Counted from the first letter of the stretch, positions 1 through 9,077 are shown. The stretch is DNA of 64,000 nucleotides from JAJECS01 sp965243625 (GCA_965243625.1 CBDEVI010000002.1:372001-436000), one strand, 5' to 3'. Program-made: numbers and translations. The notes: generated by a model from the letters alone, not told the origin.

Positions 1-1284
1 CGACTCTGGGAGTCGACGCCGGCGCACGAGCGCTTCGTGGCGATTGGCATGGGGCAGTCGCACGCGTGCGGCATCCGCGGCGACGGCTCGACGGTGTGCT
101 GGGGCGGCTCCCGACGAGGCCAATCGATTGCGCCCGAGGATGAGCGTCTGGTCGCGGTGTCCGGCGGCCACTCCCACACCTGCGGGCTGCGGCCCGACGG
201 CACGGCCGTGTGCTGGGGCATTAACTACGAGCCGTCGTATGGGGCCTGGTACGGCCAGGCCACGCCGCCAGACGGCATGCGGTTCGCGGCGATCAGCGCC
301 ACGGCCCACTACACCTGCGGCCTGCGCCAGGACGGCTCACCCCACTGCTGGGGCGAGGGCTTTGACACCCCCGAACCGGCGCGCACGACCTATGCAGACA
401 TCGCCAACGAGACCTTTGTGGCCATCAGCGCCGGCTCCGGGTACACGTGCGCCCTGCGTCCGGACGAAACTACGGTCTGCTGGGGGAATCAGCCACCGGA
501 CCCGGAGGCGGCGGGAAGATGGGGCGACTACGGGCGCGAATGGCCGCCGGAGGGCGAGCGGTTCACCGCCATCAGCACCGGGACGTCGCACACCTGCGGC
601 CTTCGAGCGGATGGCACGACGGTCTGCTGGGGAGACAACACCAACGCCAGGACGTTCCCCACCAGAGACGAGCGGTTCGTGGAGGTGAGCAGCGGAAGCA
701 GTCATACGTGCGGTCGCCGCAGCGACGGAACCGTCGCATGCTGGGGCTGGGTGAGCCACGTGTCCGGAACGTTCATCGTTCCGCCGCCCGATTCCGCCGA
801 GCGGTTCGCGGCAGTCGACTGCGGCACGTTCCACGTCTGCGCGCTGCGCCAGGATAGGACGCCGGTCTGCTGGGGCGACAACGAAGACGGCGAGGCGACG
901 CCGCCCGCGGGCGAGCGGTTTGCCGCGATCAGTGGCGGCTCCAACCACACCTGCGCCCTCCGACTCGATGGCTCACCGGTCTGCTGGGGCAGCGACGAAT
1001 ACGCCAAGGCGTCGCCACCCGAGGGCGAACGCTTCACCGCGATCAGCAGCGGCTCCAGCCACACGTGTGCCCTGCGCGCGGACGGCGCCGCCATCTGCTG
1101 GGGCGCGGCGCTGGGCGACACCTACATTCTGTCTGGACGCACGTACGAAGTCGGCTTTGGCCAGTCGGCGCCGCCCCCGGACGAGCGCTTCACGTCCATC
1201 AGCAGCGGCTCCTCGCACACCTGCGGCCTGCGATTCGACGGAAGGGTCGTTTGCTGGGGCCAGGGGTACACGGAAGCCGGCTAG
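1..1284 (+). CDS. RCC1-like repeat protein (5' end outside window)
   Basis: The reading frame is open from base 1 and already in repeat sequence (ESTPAHERFVAI), so the GTG at 37 is not the real start and the gene begins upstream. Ten copies of a 35-50 residue repeat are visible, each with the pattern F-x-A-I-S-x-G-x-x-H-T-C-x-L-R-x-D-G-x4-C-W-G. Repeats of this kind belong to the RCC1/BLIP-II beta-propeller superfamily. Two cysteines per repeat suggest disulfides and an extracytoplasmic protein, but the signal peptide would lie outside the window. More than seven repeats implies two propellers or an open solenoid. The substrate is unknown. A related repeat block occurs in the gene at 22620. 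The last codon is followed directly by TAG at 1282. Confidence 0.85.
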   Translation, partial: RLWESTPAHERFVAIGMGQSHACGIRGDGSTVCWGGSRRGQSIAPEDERLVAVSGGHSHTCGLRPDGTAVCWGINYEPSYGAWYGQATPPDGMRFAAISATAHYTCGLRQDGSPHCWGEGFDTPEPARTTYADIANETFVAISAGSGYTCALRPDETTVCWGNQPPDPEAAGRWGDYGREWPPEGERFTAISTGTSHTCGLRADGTTVCWGDNTNARTFPTRDERFVEVSSGSSHTCGRRSDGTVACWGWVSHVSGTFIVPPPDSAERFAAVDCGTFHVCALRQDRTPVCWGDNEDGEATPPAGERFAAISGGSNHTCALRLDGSPVCWGSDEYAKASPPEGERFTAISSGSSHTCALRADGAAICWGAALGDTYILSGRTYEVGFGQSAPPPDERFTSISSGSSHTCGLRFDGRVVCWGQGYTEAG

Positions 1285-1389
1285 GTGTTTCCGGCGTCCC
1301 GCCCGCATCTAATGCGATGCCCCTTACCATCGAAGGGCTCGCGCGACCGACTGGTTGCGCCTCTGGAAGCTTGAGCAAAACTCGCACCC

Positions 1390-2229
1390 ATGCTTGAAGA
1401 GCATCGAAACGCCAACCGGTCCAACTGGGACTCGCGCGTTCCGGTGCACCTGGTTTCGGAGTTCTACGGCGTCGAGGATTTCGTCTCGGGTGCTCGGCCG
1501 CTCACCCAGGCGGTCGAGTTCGATCACGCGCACATTGGCGACGTGCAGGGGCTCTCGCTGCTTCACGTGCAGTGCCACATCGGTCTCGACACGCTGTCGT
1601 GGGCGCGGCTTGGCGCCACGGTCACCGGCGTCGACTTCTCCGCGCGCTCGATCGAAGCGGCACGCGACATCAGCCGACGCAGCGGCGTTCCTGGTCGCTT
1701 CGTCCTGGCAGACGTCCACGAGGCGCCCGAAGTCCTCCGCGAGACGTTCGACATTGTCTATGCGAGCGAGGGCGTGCTCTGCTGGCTGCCCTCGGTGGCG
1801 GCCTGGGCGCGCGTCGTCCGACGGTTCACGCGTCCCGGCGGGACCTTCTACATCCGCGACGGACATCCCCTCTGGCACGCGCTCGACCAGGAACGCTCCG
1901 ACGGACTGCTGGTGCTGACGGAGCCGTACTTCGAGGCCGGGGCCGTCCGGTACGACGAACCTGGCACCTACACCGGGGACGACGCGGAGATTCGCCACAC
2001 CACGACCTACCAGTGGAGCCACAGCCTGGGTGAGATCGTGAGCGCGATCGCCGCCCAGGGCTTCCGCATCGAGTCGCTGCAGGAGTTTCCGTTCGGGGGC
2101 TACCAGGCGCTGCCCGAAATGGTCCAGGGCGACGACGGCTGGTGGCGCCTGCCGGACCGACCCGAGCGGCTGCCGTCGCTCTTTGGACTCAAGGCCACGC
2201 TGCCCTCCGACGCCGAGCCGGCGGAGTGA
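1390..2229 (+). CDS. class I SAM-dependent methyltransferase
   Basis: This is a 279-residue protein with a Rossmann methyltransferase core. Motif I reads LHVQCHIGLDTLSWARLGA, followed by the acidic strand-2 motif TGVDFS that binds the SAM ribose. A later motif, FDIVYASEGVLCWLP, fits motif IV and post-motif regions of UbiE/Methyltransf_25-type enzymes. The C-terminal third (YFEAGAVRYDEPGTY...) resembles small-molecule methyltransferases rather than RNA or DNA enzymes. The substrate cannot be told from sequence. The ATG at 1390 begins the conserved N-terminal region (HRNANRSNWDSRVPVH). It is a monocistronic gene; a palindromic repeat follows its stop. Confidence 0.85.
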   Translation: MLEEHRNANRSNWDSRVPVHLVSEFYGVEDFVSGARPLTQAVEFDHAHIGDVQGLSLLHVQCHIGLDTLSWARLGATVTGVDFSARSIEAARDISRRSGVPGRFVLADVHEAPEVLRETFDIVYASEGVLCWLPSVAAWARVVRRFTRPGGTFYIRDGHPLWHALDQERSDGLLVLTEPYFEAGAVRYDEPGTYTGDDAEIRHTTTYQWSHSLGEIVSAIAAQGFRIESLQEFPFGGYQALPEMVQGDDGWWRLPDRPERLPSLFGLKATLPSDAEPAE

Positions 2230-2242
2230 CGGGGCGGCTTTT

Positions 2243-2340
2243 CTGTAATTCCGAGCGCCCTATCTGTCATTCCGAGCGCAGCGAGGAATCTAAGGCGCGG
2301 AAAGAAGGCACAGTGTCAATCGATTCCTCACGACGCGTGG
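2243..2340. repeat. palindromic repeat, family A (CATTCCGAGCG type)
   Basis: A left arm (cattccgagcgcagcgagg, from about 2268) is followed by a partly degraded right arm (gattcctcacgacgcg, near 2323). A second truncated copy of the arm (ctgtaattccgagcg, from 2243) precedes it with a 21-bp offset. Related copies occur at 8890, 12806, 13963 and 57988. It sits between two rightward genes and may form a hairpin in the transcript. Confidence 0.75.
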
Positions 2341-2369
2341 GCGTCCGTGCCTGATCCACCGGAGTCCAG

Positions 2370-3122
2370 TTGACTGCACCCGCCGACCTCCTCAACCTTC
2401 ACCTCGCCGCCCTGTTCACCCGGGACGAGCAGGGAAACCTCGTCGCCACCAACGACCCCGAGCCCGACCGGGTCGCCGCTCCGCGCCTCTACCTTGGTCG
2501 AAGCACCGAAGGCACCGTGCTGCGCTTCCGACGCGGCATGGACGAGTCAACCCGAGCCGCCCTGCGCGACCTGGCGGCCCCGGACTTGACCCCAAACGAT
2601 CCCAACCGCGAGCCGGTGAACAAAGCGGCCATGTTGGACCTGCTCGCTGCCGAGCAACCGATCCAAAACATCTACTTCGGCCCGGCGTTCAGCTTCCCCG
2701 GTGCAGAAGCCGTCACGAATACCTTCCGTCAATCCGGCGAAGGCCGGAATCCAGATCCGAGCACCGCCGACGTCATCGAAATCTCCCGCTCCACCACCCA
2801 CCAGCTCAGCCCCGAGTTCGCCTGGCTGGCCGACGAGCTGACGGTCCGCGACCCCGTCATGGCTGTGGTCGTCGACGGCCTCGCGGTCTCCGTGTGCTTC
2901 AGCGCCCGCGCCACCCCCGCCGCCTCCGAAGCCGGCGTCGAGACCCTCCCCGAGCACCGCGGCCGCCGCTACGCCGGGGCCGTCACCGCGGCCTGGGCGG
3001 ACGCGGTGCAGCGCCAGGGACGCATCCCCCTCTACAGCACCTCGTGGACCAACCACGCCTCCCGCCGCGTCGCCGCCCGCCTGGGCCTCATCCAATACGC
3101 CACCGACTTCCACATCACGTAA
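2370..3122 (+). CDS. GNAT-type N-acetyltransferase carrying an in-frame repeat peptide
   Basis: The protein has 250 residues. Its C-terminal half fits a GNAT fold: the acetyl-CoA pyrophosphate-binding segment is PEHRGRRYAGAVTAAW (Q/R-x-x-G-x-A type), followed by PLYSTSWTNHASRRVAARLG, which matches the last GNAT helix where an Asn is usual. The N-terminal half is less conserved, as in FR47-like acyltransferases. A TTG at 2370 is the likely start; no strong ribosome-binding site is seen. Residues about 119-129 (FRQSGEGRNPD) are encoded by a family-B palindromic repeat, an apparent in-frame insertion in a linker. The acceptor substrate is unknown. Confidence 0.7.
   Translation: MTAPADLLNLHLAALFTRDEQGNLVATNDPEPDRVAAPRLYLGRSTEGTVLRFRRGMDESTRAALRDLAAPDLTPNDPNREPVNKAAMLDLLAAEQPIQNIYFGPAFSFPGAEAVTNTFRQSGEGRNPDPSTADVIEISRSTTHQLSPEFAWLADELTVRDPVMAVVVDGLAVSVCFSARATPAASEAGVETLPEHRGRRYAGAVTAAWADAVQRQGRIPLYSTSWTNHASRRVAARLGLIQYATDFHIT
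2727..2755. repeat. palindromic repeat, family B, inside the GNAT gene
   Basis: The sequence ccgtcaatccggcgaaggccggaatcca is a short imperfect palindrome. It matches intergenic copies at 3342, 9906, 51625 and 60220 and another in-gene copy at 6362. It is read in frame as (R)QSGEGRNP. Confidence 0.8.
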
Positions 3123-3585
3123 GCAAGCTTTACGTGGATTCCGTCCCTTTGAAATGGGACGTCCGAAGCAGTCTGTAGGGGCGTCCCTTGTGGGCGCCCG
3201 CTCCGCCGGCGACGAGGGCAGCCACAAGGGCCGCCCCTACACGGACCCGTCGTCCGCTGCTGCGCCGCCGCGCAGCTTTCTGTTAGTCCCACGTCCGACT
3301 CCCTCTCCCACGGGGAGAGAGCTGGGGTGAGGGGTTCCGCGCCGTCATTCCGGCGCACGCCGGAATCCAGGCCCCGTCATAAACCAAGCGTGGTGTTTTC
3401 CTGCTCAAGCCGGGCTCGGAACCGTTCATTCTCACGGCTGGAGCCGCGCAGAATGCGCGAGCCCCAGCGGCCGCCAAACCTGGAAGCCGGGGGCTTTTAT
3501 ACACGTTCGGGCTTTAACTTCGACTCCGAAATACGAGTCCTGCGGCACAGCCCCTACGGTGCAGAGCGCGTCGGATGGGCGCGTC
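3123..3585. repeat. repeat island with families E, C and B; no gene seen
   Basis: About 3175-3243 is a pair of inverted GTAGGGGCG / CGCCCCTAC arms (family E). About 3296-3337 is a family-C element (ccctctcccacggggagaga ... ggtgagggg). About 3342-3370 is a family-B palindrome (gtcattccggcgcacgccgg). The rest, to about 3585, is more AT-rich. A rightward open frame at 3327-3791 crosses the repeats and has no recognisable domain, so I do not call it a gene. Confidence 0.65.
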
Positions 3586-4506
3586 TCAGTCCGAAGCGGC
3601 TCCGGCCTTCACGGCCACTCGCTCGACCAATGACTCGATCGATTCCTTTGACCGCCCGGCAACTATCTTGCTTTGCACAAATGTCCAATAGTTCAGTTCG
3701 CGAACAAACATGGATTCATGAGAAGTCTATCGTTCACGAACCCCAGACGGCAGAAGTGGTCGGACGCCAGAATCTGACAGTGATGGCCTGATAGCTACGT
3801 TCGGGGCCAATGGAAGCCACCACTCGACGTTCGGAATCGCAAGTTGCGATGAATCGTAGAAACGAGGGAGCACAATCGGATTGCTACCAATCACAAACTC
3901 ATATTGAAGACCAGAATTCGCAGTAATGCAAAGCTCAGACTCGTTGATGATCTCAAGTGTCCTTCCAAACATGCGCAGGGAGTCAGCCCTAGCATTCTGG
4001 ACCATTTCTGGACTATGCAAATCCGCATATTCTGAGGGGGTCACCGATTCTCCAGTTTCCGATTCGTGCCTGGCTATAGTCTCCGCAATAATGTTCTCGT
4101 CTACGCTGTCAGGCAATGAGTCAAGAGCATCTGGTGTGCGTTTGATCTGTGTATAGTAGAAAATGTCCAAGAACTCCTTTTCTTCGACTTTGAGTTTCGG
4201 AACATTCTTTGACAGGGATGATTCGACTATACGATTCAGTATCGGTGACACTCTGTCTTCTATGTAGGCAAGGAACCGCTCGACCCGATAGTCTCTGCCA
4301 CCGTCAAAGGTATTCTGGCTGTAAAGATGAGTTTCTGCAAAGACATTCTTTGGCGTAGTCCAAAAGATTCCTTTGCATGGATGATCTTTCATGAATACAT
4401 AGAGCTTGCCATTGTCGTCCGTGAAGCGTCGCAAGATCACTTCCGGTACATAGTGCTGGCGTTTTCGCTCGTCCGCTTTCGGATTGGAGGGCAGTGTGCC
4501 ATTCAC
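3586..4506 (-). pseudogene. DUF4238 family protein, interrupted by a stop codon
   Basis: The N-terminus (KRQHYVPEVILRRFTDDNGKLYVF) is the hallmark of DUF4238 proteins, whose function is unknown. A GTG at 4506 starts the gene 1 bp after the stop of the MmeI-like gene, so the two are co-transcribed. The frame stops at TAG (3727-3729) after 259 codons, but the same frame continues for about 46 more codons to a TGA at 3586. That tail (FVRELNYWTFVQSKIVAGRS...) looks like the usual C-terminal helix of the family, and the combined length of about 306 residues is typical. A single nonsense substitution is the simplest explanation. The gene is distinctly more AT-rich than its surroundings, which suggests horizontal acquisition. 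The truncated 259-residue protein may still be made. Confidence 0.7.
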
Positions 4507-4507
4507 C

Positions 4508-7426
4508 TTAGAACGACCTCGTCAGATTGAGTTCCAACAGCGCCCGCAGGGCGTCTTCGTCGGAGATGTCGGCGGGCCAGCCGTAGGCGGCGGCTACGGC
4601 GGTGTCTAGGGTGGCGTGGGCGTTGGCGAGCCATTGGGGGCGCTGGTTGTAGAGGTTGGTGAGGGTGCGTTTCTTGAGCTGCTCCAGGTCGGCGCCGGCG
4701 GTGGGGACGGGGCGCTTGGGGTAGCCAGTGACGGGTTCGTCGATCCACTCCACCCAGTCGGGCGGGTTTAGCCAGTTGTCGCGCAGTTCGACCAGGCGGC
4801 GGGCGGCTTCGGCGATGGCGGCGGCGCGCGGGTCGTCCGCGTAGTCGGCGGCGGGGACGTCGGGCGTCAGGCCCTCGGGAAACGGGAACGTCGCGAAGGT
4901 GGTGGTGGGCGTGTAGCGCGGGTCGTTGCCCACGCCGAGCCAGGTTCCGAGCCGTAGAGACCACGCCTCGTGGAAGCGGCTGTGCAGGATGCCGAAGGTG
5001 GTGTCGTCGTCGCGGGCGGTGACGATGAGTTGCTGATCAGGGCAGACGCGGGAATCGAGCCAGACGAATAGTCGGTGTCTCGCGACCATTGGTGTAGCGA
5101 TATAGCGAGAGAGGGTCCGAAAGGCTCGCCACATACCGGGTCTTGCCTCGCCGTAGCGCCACCAATAGCGGCGGTAGGCTTCGCGGCGGTTCCGCTGGCG
5201 CATCGGGTAGACGCGATCCTTCACCCAACGGAACGGCTCCTCGTAGAGCGCGGCGTCGGCTTCGCTGATTTCGGTGCCGAAGTCGATGATCCACTTGCCT
5301 GCTGAGCGGCCGGTGAGATCCTTCCCGTTGACCCAAGGCTTTAGTACGTCGGCATTGGATCGCCCGTTCGGATTGGCCGGCAGGCGGAGCCACTCGCGAG
5401 CCTTGTCGCCCGGGAGGTCAAACCGACCATTCTTGGTGGTACCCCTGAATGAGACATGGCGATTTGTCCCTAACTTTGCAGCCTCGACCAAACTGGATCT
5501 GTCCCCTGACAAATCAGAATTTATTCGAGTAGTTTCCTTCCCGTTGAGATAGCGAACCGCAGAAGTGTCCTTCTGCGTGAAGCAAACGAGCGAGACTCGC
5601 ACCGCCGCACCATCGACTACCCACGGTTCATCGGACCAGGCATCAGAAAGATCGGCCTCTCTGACAACGCTATCGAGCACAGCACGATTGGCACCGCCTC
5701 GAATTGAATTGGTGGCCACAAGGCCGGCGCGTTGGACTCGCCCGTCGGCCACGAGCCGCTGGGCCTTAGCGAACCAGAAGCACACCAGATCGGCGCCGCC
5801 CGGAACTCGGTCCTCATAAACCGTGCGCAGACATTCCGTATACGTGTTCCCAAGCACACTCCGCATTAGCTGGACACCGAGAAACGGCGGATTGCCGATC
5901 ACCACGCCGGCGTCTGGCCAGTCCGGTTCCTTGCCGTCCTCGGTCAGCACCGCGTCGCGGCATTCGATGGTGTCGAGCGGCTGCAGGATGGGGTCGCGGG
6001 ACTCGGCGAAGCCGTTGCGCAGCATCCACTGGATCTCGCCAATCCACACCGAAACGCGGGCCAGCTCGGCGGCGTAGGGGTTGATCTCGATGCCCTTGAC
6101 GTTGGCGGGGCCGATGGTGGGGAATTGCCGCTCCAGTCCCAGCGACTGCGCTTCGAGCTGCACCTGGTGCTCCAGGTCCTTGAGCGCCTGGAGCGCCAGG
6201 TAGAGGAAGTTGCCCGAGCCGCAGGCGGGATCGAGCACGGTGAAGACGCGCAGGCGCTCTAGGAAGTCTTGCAGCAGCCGCTCGGCTCGGTCGCGGCGGC
6301 GTCTTTCTTCGGCGGCCGCGCTGGATCTCCCGCGTTGGAGATCCCCGGCGCGACTCACGGAAACTGGATTCCGGCCTTCGCCGGAATGACGGAGGCGGGC
6401 CGCCTCGGCGGAGCTCAATTCGGCGGCGATCAGGTCTTTGGCCGTCTGCCATTCGGCCAGCCACGGGCGGATGATGACCGGCTCTACGATGAGCATAATC
6501 TTGTCGCGGTCGGTGTAGTGCGCGCCGAGCTGCGCGCGCTTGCCGGGGTCCAGTCCACGCTCGAATAGCGTGCCCAGGATGGACGGGTCGACCTCGGACC
6601 AGTCCAGCGCGCCCGCGTTGCGCACGGTCTCGATCTGGGCCCGGTCCAGCGGCAGGGCGGAGTCATCGTCGAAGAGCCCGCCGTCGAACCACGCCACGGA
6701 CTCGAAGCCGACGCGGCCGCCCGCGTGCATGGCCCCGAACAGGTCGCTGGCCAGGTCGGGAAAGTCGCGGGGTTGACTGATGGCGTGGTCGAGCATGCGC
6801 GTGAACAGGTTGTTGGGCAGCAGGCCCACGTCCTCGGCGAACATGCAGAAGACCAGCCGGTTGACGAAGTGAGCCACGGCCTGCGGGTCGTGGCCGCGGT
6901 CCCGCAGCGATTGCGCCAGCGTGGCGAAGCGCTGCGCCGCACGCTCGGTGATGTCCTGCCGCGTCTCGTCGGGCCGCAACCGTTCGGGGTCGCTCAGCGC
7001 CCATTTGAGCAAGTTGCGGGTGGCCGGGTCGCGCAGGTCCTCCAGCCCGAACTCATGGGTTTCGCTGACGCTGTTGGTCCAGTTGGTGCGGATGCGGAAG
7101 CGCTGCAGGTCGCAGACGATGAGCAGCGGCGGGTTCTCCAGCGCCAGGGCGTATTGCCGCAGTTGCCGGAAGGCGGCGTCCAGGTTGGCGTGGGGGCCCT
7201 TGTACTCCCAGCCGAAGTGGCCGCGCTTCCAGACATCGGCCCAGCCGCCCTCGCCCGAGTCCTTCCGCGCGCCGCGCTCGAAGCAGTAGCTCTCGCCGGT
7301 GGGGTCGGCTTCGATCGGGGTGGGCTCGCCGAGCATGCGGCAGAGGTCGTTGAAGTGCGACTGCGCGGCCTGGCTTTCCCTGAGCTCGGAGGCCGACCAC
7401 TTGGCGATGAAGGCGTCGGGGGTCAT
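4508..7426 (-). CDS. MmeI-like (type IIL) restriction-modification enzyme
   Basis: This 972-residue protein would combine restriction endonuclease and adenine-N6 DNA methyltransferase in one chain. The N-terminal nuclease motif is D64-x9-E74-Y-K76 (ADVWKRGHFGWEYKG), exactly the D-x9-ExK spacing of MmeI. A helical spacer follows. Methyltransferase motif I is DPACGSGNF at residues 399-407 and catalytic motif IV is NPPF at 512-515. The C-terminal 400 residues fit the target-recognition and tail regions (e.g. YRRYWWRYGEARPGMW). MmeI itself has 919 residues. The extra length includes an insert at about 346-372 (RHSGEGRNPVSVSRAG...) containing a family-B repeat in the linker before motif I. Start is ATG at 7426. 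It is the first gene of a two-gene unit with the DUF4238 gene. Confidence 0.88.
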   Translation of the reverse strand: MTPDAFIAKWSASELRESQAAQSHFNDLCRMLGEPTPIEADPTGESYCFERGARKDSGEGGWADVWKRGHFGWEYKGPHANLDAAFRQLRQYALALENPPLLIVCDLQRFRIRTNWTNSVSETHEFGLEDLRDPATRNLLKWALSDPERLRPDETRQDITERAAQRFATLAQSLRDRGHDPQAVAHFVNRLVFCMFAEDVGLLPNNLFTRMLDHAISQPRDFPDLASDLFGAMHAGGRVGFESVAWFDGGLFDDDSALPLDRAQIETVRNAGALDWSEVDPSILGTLFERGLDPGKRAQLGAHYTDRDKIMLIVEPVIIRPWLAEWQTAKDLIAAELSSAEAARLRHSGEGRNPVSVSRAGDLQRGRSSAAAEERRRRDRAERLLQDFLERLRVFTVLDPACGSGNFLYLALQALKDLEHQVQLEAQSLGLERQFPTIGPANVKGIEINPYAAELARVSVWIGEIQWMLRNGFAESRDPILQPLDTIECRDAVLTEDGKEPDWPDAGVVIGNPPFLGVQLMRSVLGNTYTECLRTVYEDRVPGGADLVCFWFAKAQRLVADGRVQRAGLVATNSIRGGANRAVLDSVVREADLSDAWSDEPWVVDGAAVRVSLVCFTQKDTSAVRYLNGKETTRINSDLSGDRSSLVEAAKLGTNRHVSFRGTTKNGRFDLPGDKAREWLRLPANPNGRSNADVLKPWVNGKDLTGRSAGKWIIDFGTEISEADAALYEEPFRWVKDRVYPMRQRNRREAYRRYWWRYGEARPGMWRAFRTLSRYIATPMVARHRLFVWLDSRVCPDQQLIVTARDDDTTFGILHSRFHEAWSLRLGTWLGVGNDPRYTPTTTFATFPFPEGLTPDVPAADYADDPRAAAIAEAARRLVELRDNWLNPPDWVEWIDEPVTGYPKRPVPTAGADLEQLKKRTLTNLYNQRPQWLANAHATLDTAVAAAYGWPADISDEDALRALLELNLTRSF
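6362..6392. repeat. palindromic repeat, family B, inside the MmeI-like gene
   Basis: The + strand reads aactggattccggccttcgc followed by cggaatgacgg. On the coding strand it is read as HSGEGRNPV, the same frame as in the acetyltransferase at 2370. A second small inverted repeat (ggatctcc-cgcgtt-ggagatcc, about 6322-6343) lies in the same inserted linker. Confidence 0.8.
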
Positions 7427-7489
7427 GCAGTCATTGTGTCAGCCGTGCGCTGGCTCGGGGGAAGCTCGCTATGTGATTGGGAGCCGTTT

Positions 7490-7530
7490 TCCCCCTCACC
7501 CCAACCCTCTCCCACGGCGGGGAGAGGGGG
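7490..7530. repeat. family C repeat (CCTCACCCCAACCCTCTCCC)
   Basis: The element ccctcaccccaaccctctcc followed by cacggcggggagaggg lies in the 171-bp gap upstream of the MmeI-like gene. It can fold through ccctctccc/gggagaggg arms. Other copies are at 3296, 8812, 9818, 9943 and 55596. Confidence 0.7.
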
Positions 7531-7597
7531 CCGAAACTCCGCGGCCGACGCGAGCGGTCGGATCCCCAGCATTCTGTGTGCCGCTACTGAAAGAAGC

Positions 7598-8656
7598 TCA
7601 ATCTTGACTTACCGATGTTGACAACACTTCAGGCTCTGGTCTGATTGGTGGGGTTCCTAGATGCATGTGTCCACTCAGGTTCACAAACGATCCTTGCACA
7701 GCACGTTCCGACCCGTCAGACAGCTCATTCAGTAGTACGACCTCCCCAGGCGTTAGATCGCAGAGCTTTCTTTCGTCCAGAAGGTAGCGACACGAGCCTG
7801 AGAAGCGGAAATCTAAAGCACTTGTCTTGTCAGCGCTTTCCCATACGTCCGTGACACCGAGGCGGACCTCAATTATCGAGGCCTGATCAGTCGTTAGCAG
7901 TGTCTGCTTGACTTGGCCGACCCGCTTCGGTCGGCAACCACTATTCGATGCCAATTCCTCAACGACTGAGCCGAGCGCCTCGTAGACGAAGGCAAATACC
8001 AAGTTATCCGGCAAGGGCTCCATCTCACTCTTCAGTTCCGCCAGCAAAGATTCCATGGTGGGATGATAGGTCAGGCTCCGATCATCCGAGATCTCGCCGG
8101 CCTCGGCCTGCAACGTAGGATGCAGACTGCTCTTGTTGCGGTGACCACGAAAATCTGAGTCACTGGAAACAAAGACGACGTTGCATTTTGCGAGCAGATC
8201 CAAACACTGCTCCCAGATTTGGCAATCCGACCACTCGGCACTCTTGTGGCTGGGCGGTTGCTCGGATCGGTGTCGCAGCTCTGCACGCTGCCGCACCTCA
8301 TCCGCTTCGGGAACGACCACGGCGCCAAGGTCCTCTCCCCGGGCGAGCGATCTGGCGCGTGCCGCTATCGTCGCGTCGTCGGGCCCCTGCCAGCCATTCA
8401 CTACTCCTAGAAAGCGTCCCAGCCACTGCAAATGGCCGTCGATTGTCTTTCTCTTTCCCGCCGCGTGGTCGATTAGCTTCCGTTCACATTCCTGGGCGAC
8501 AACTTCCGGCACGACCAGTTGCATCCCACGACGATAGAGATAGTGCTTGAGTGCTGAACCGCGTCCCGAAGTTAGGCCAGTCTCGTTGATAAGCGTACTG
8601 GAATCCAAGACCAGCACTTCTTTCGCTGTAACGCCCGCAAACTCTTCAGCGTGCAT
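7598..8656 (-). CDS. PIN-domain (DUF4935-like) predicted ribonuclease
   Basis: The 352-residue protein begins with a PIN-fold nuclease region of about 185 residues. The first acidic residue is in VLVLDSSTLINE (near residue 18). Next come PEVVAQECERKL, SDCQIWEQCLDLL and finally VVFVSSDSDF, the four positions expected to carry the metal-binding acids. PIN proteins cleave single-stranded RNA; DUF4935 members often stand alone rather than beside an antitoxin. The C-terminal half (about 190-352) is not recognised. Its start is ATG at 8656. It lies 171 bp upstream of the MmeI-like gene in the same orientation, so a joint defence role is possible but unproven. Confidence 0.72.
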   Translation of the reverse strand: MHAEEFAGVTAKEVLVLDSSTLINETGLTSGRGSALKHYLYRRGMQLVVPEVVAQECERKLIDHAAGKRKTIDGHLQWLGRFLGVVNGWQGPDDATIAARARSLARGEDLGAVVVPEADEVRQRAELRHRSEQPPSHKSAEWSDCQIWEQCLDLLAKCNVVFVSSDSDFRGHRNKSSLHPTLQAEAGEISDDRSLTYHPTMESLLAELKSEMEPLPDNLVFAFVYEALGSVVEELASNSGCRPKRVGQVKQTLLTTDQASIIEVRLGVTDVWESADKTSALDFRFSGSCRYLLDERKLCDLTPGEVVLLNELSDGSERAVQGSFVNLSGHMHLGTPPIRPEPEVLSTSVSQD

Positions 8657-9077
8657 GGTCCGGTGATTCCTCCATCGACCCTGTGCAAGTCTAGCCCGGA
8701 CTTCTTAAGAGGGCCTCAATTCGCTCGATCTCAGCGAACGCCCTATTCCTAGCTTGTCAGTTTCGGCGGCCGATAGAGTCCTGCCTTGGTGGGAATGATG
8801 GGCCGGTCCATGCCCCTCACCCTAGCCCTCTCCCCGCGGGAGAGGAGACTGGATTGGGGCGATGGGCTGCACGTCGGAGGTTGCGAACTCTTGATTCCTC
8901 GCTGCGCTCGGAATGACGGTTGGGGACCGCGTGCGTCGCGGGCCTCCCACGCTGCCCGCCGCGCGGGCCACCGGGCGTGGCACAACGGAGTTGTTGCCGT
9001 GCGCAACGCGGGCGGGCACAAGGCCCGCCCCTACGCGGGCACGCCGCGTCACCCCCGCCGCCGCGCGGGGTGTGGTT
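8657..9077. repeat. repeat island (families C, A, D, E); no gene seen
   Basis: In order: a family-C element at about 8812-8850 (cccctcaccctagccctctc); a single family-A right arm at 8890-8919 (gattcctcgctgcgctcgga); family D at about 8946-8976 (tcccacgctgcccgccgcgc, then gggccaccggg); and a family-E arm at about 9007-9045 (ggcccgcccctacgcgggc). The start region 8657-8760 probably holds the promoter of the leftward PIN gene, but I cannot assign boxes. Confidence 0.65.

Noticed and set aside
3327..3791. 154-codon rightward frame between the acetyltransferase and DUF4238 genes
   Set aside because: It starts in family-C/B repeats, has no domain, and runs antisense to the DUF4238 tail.
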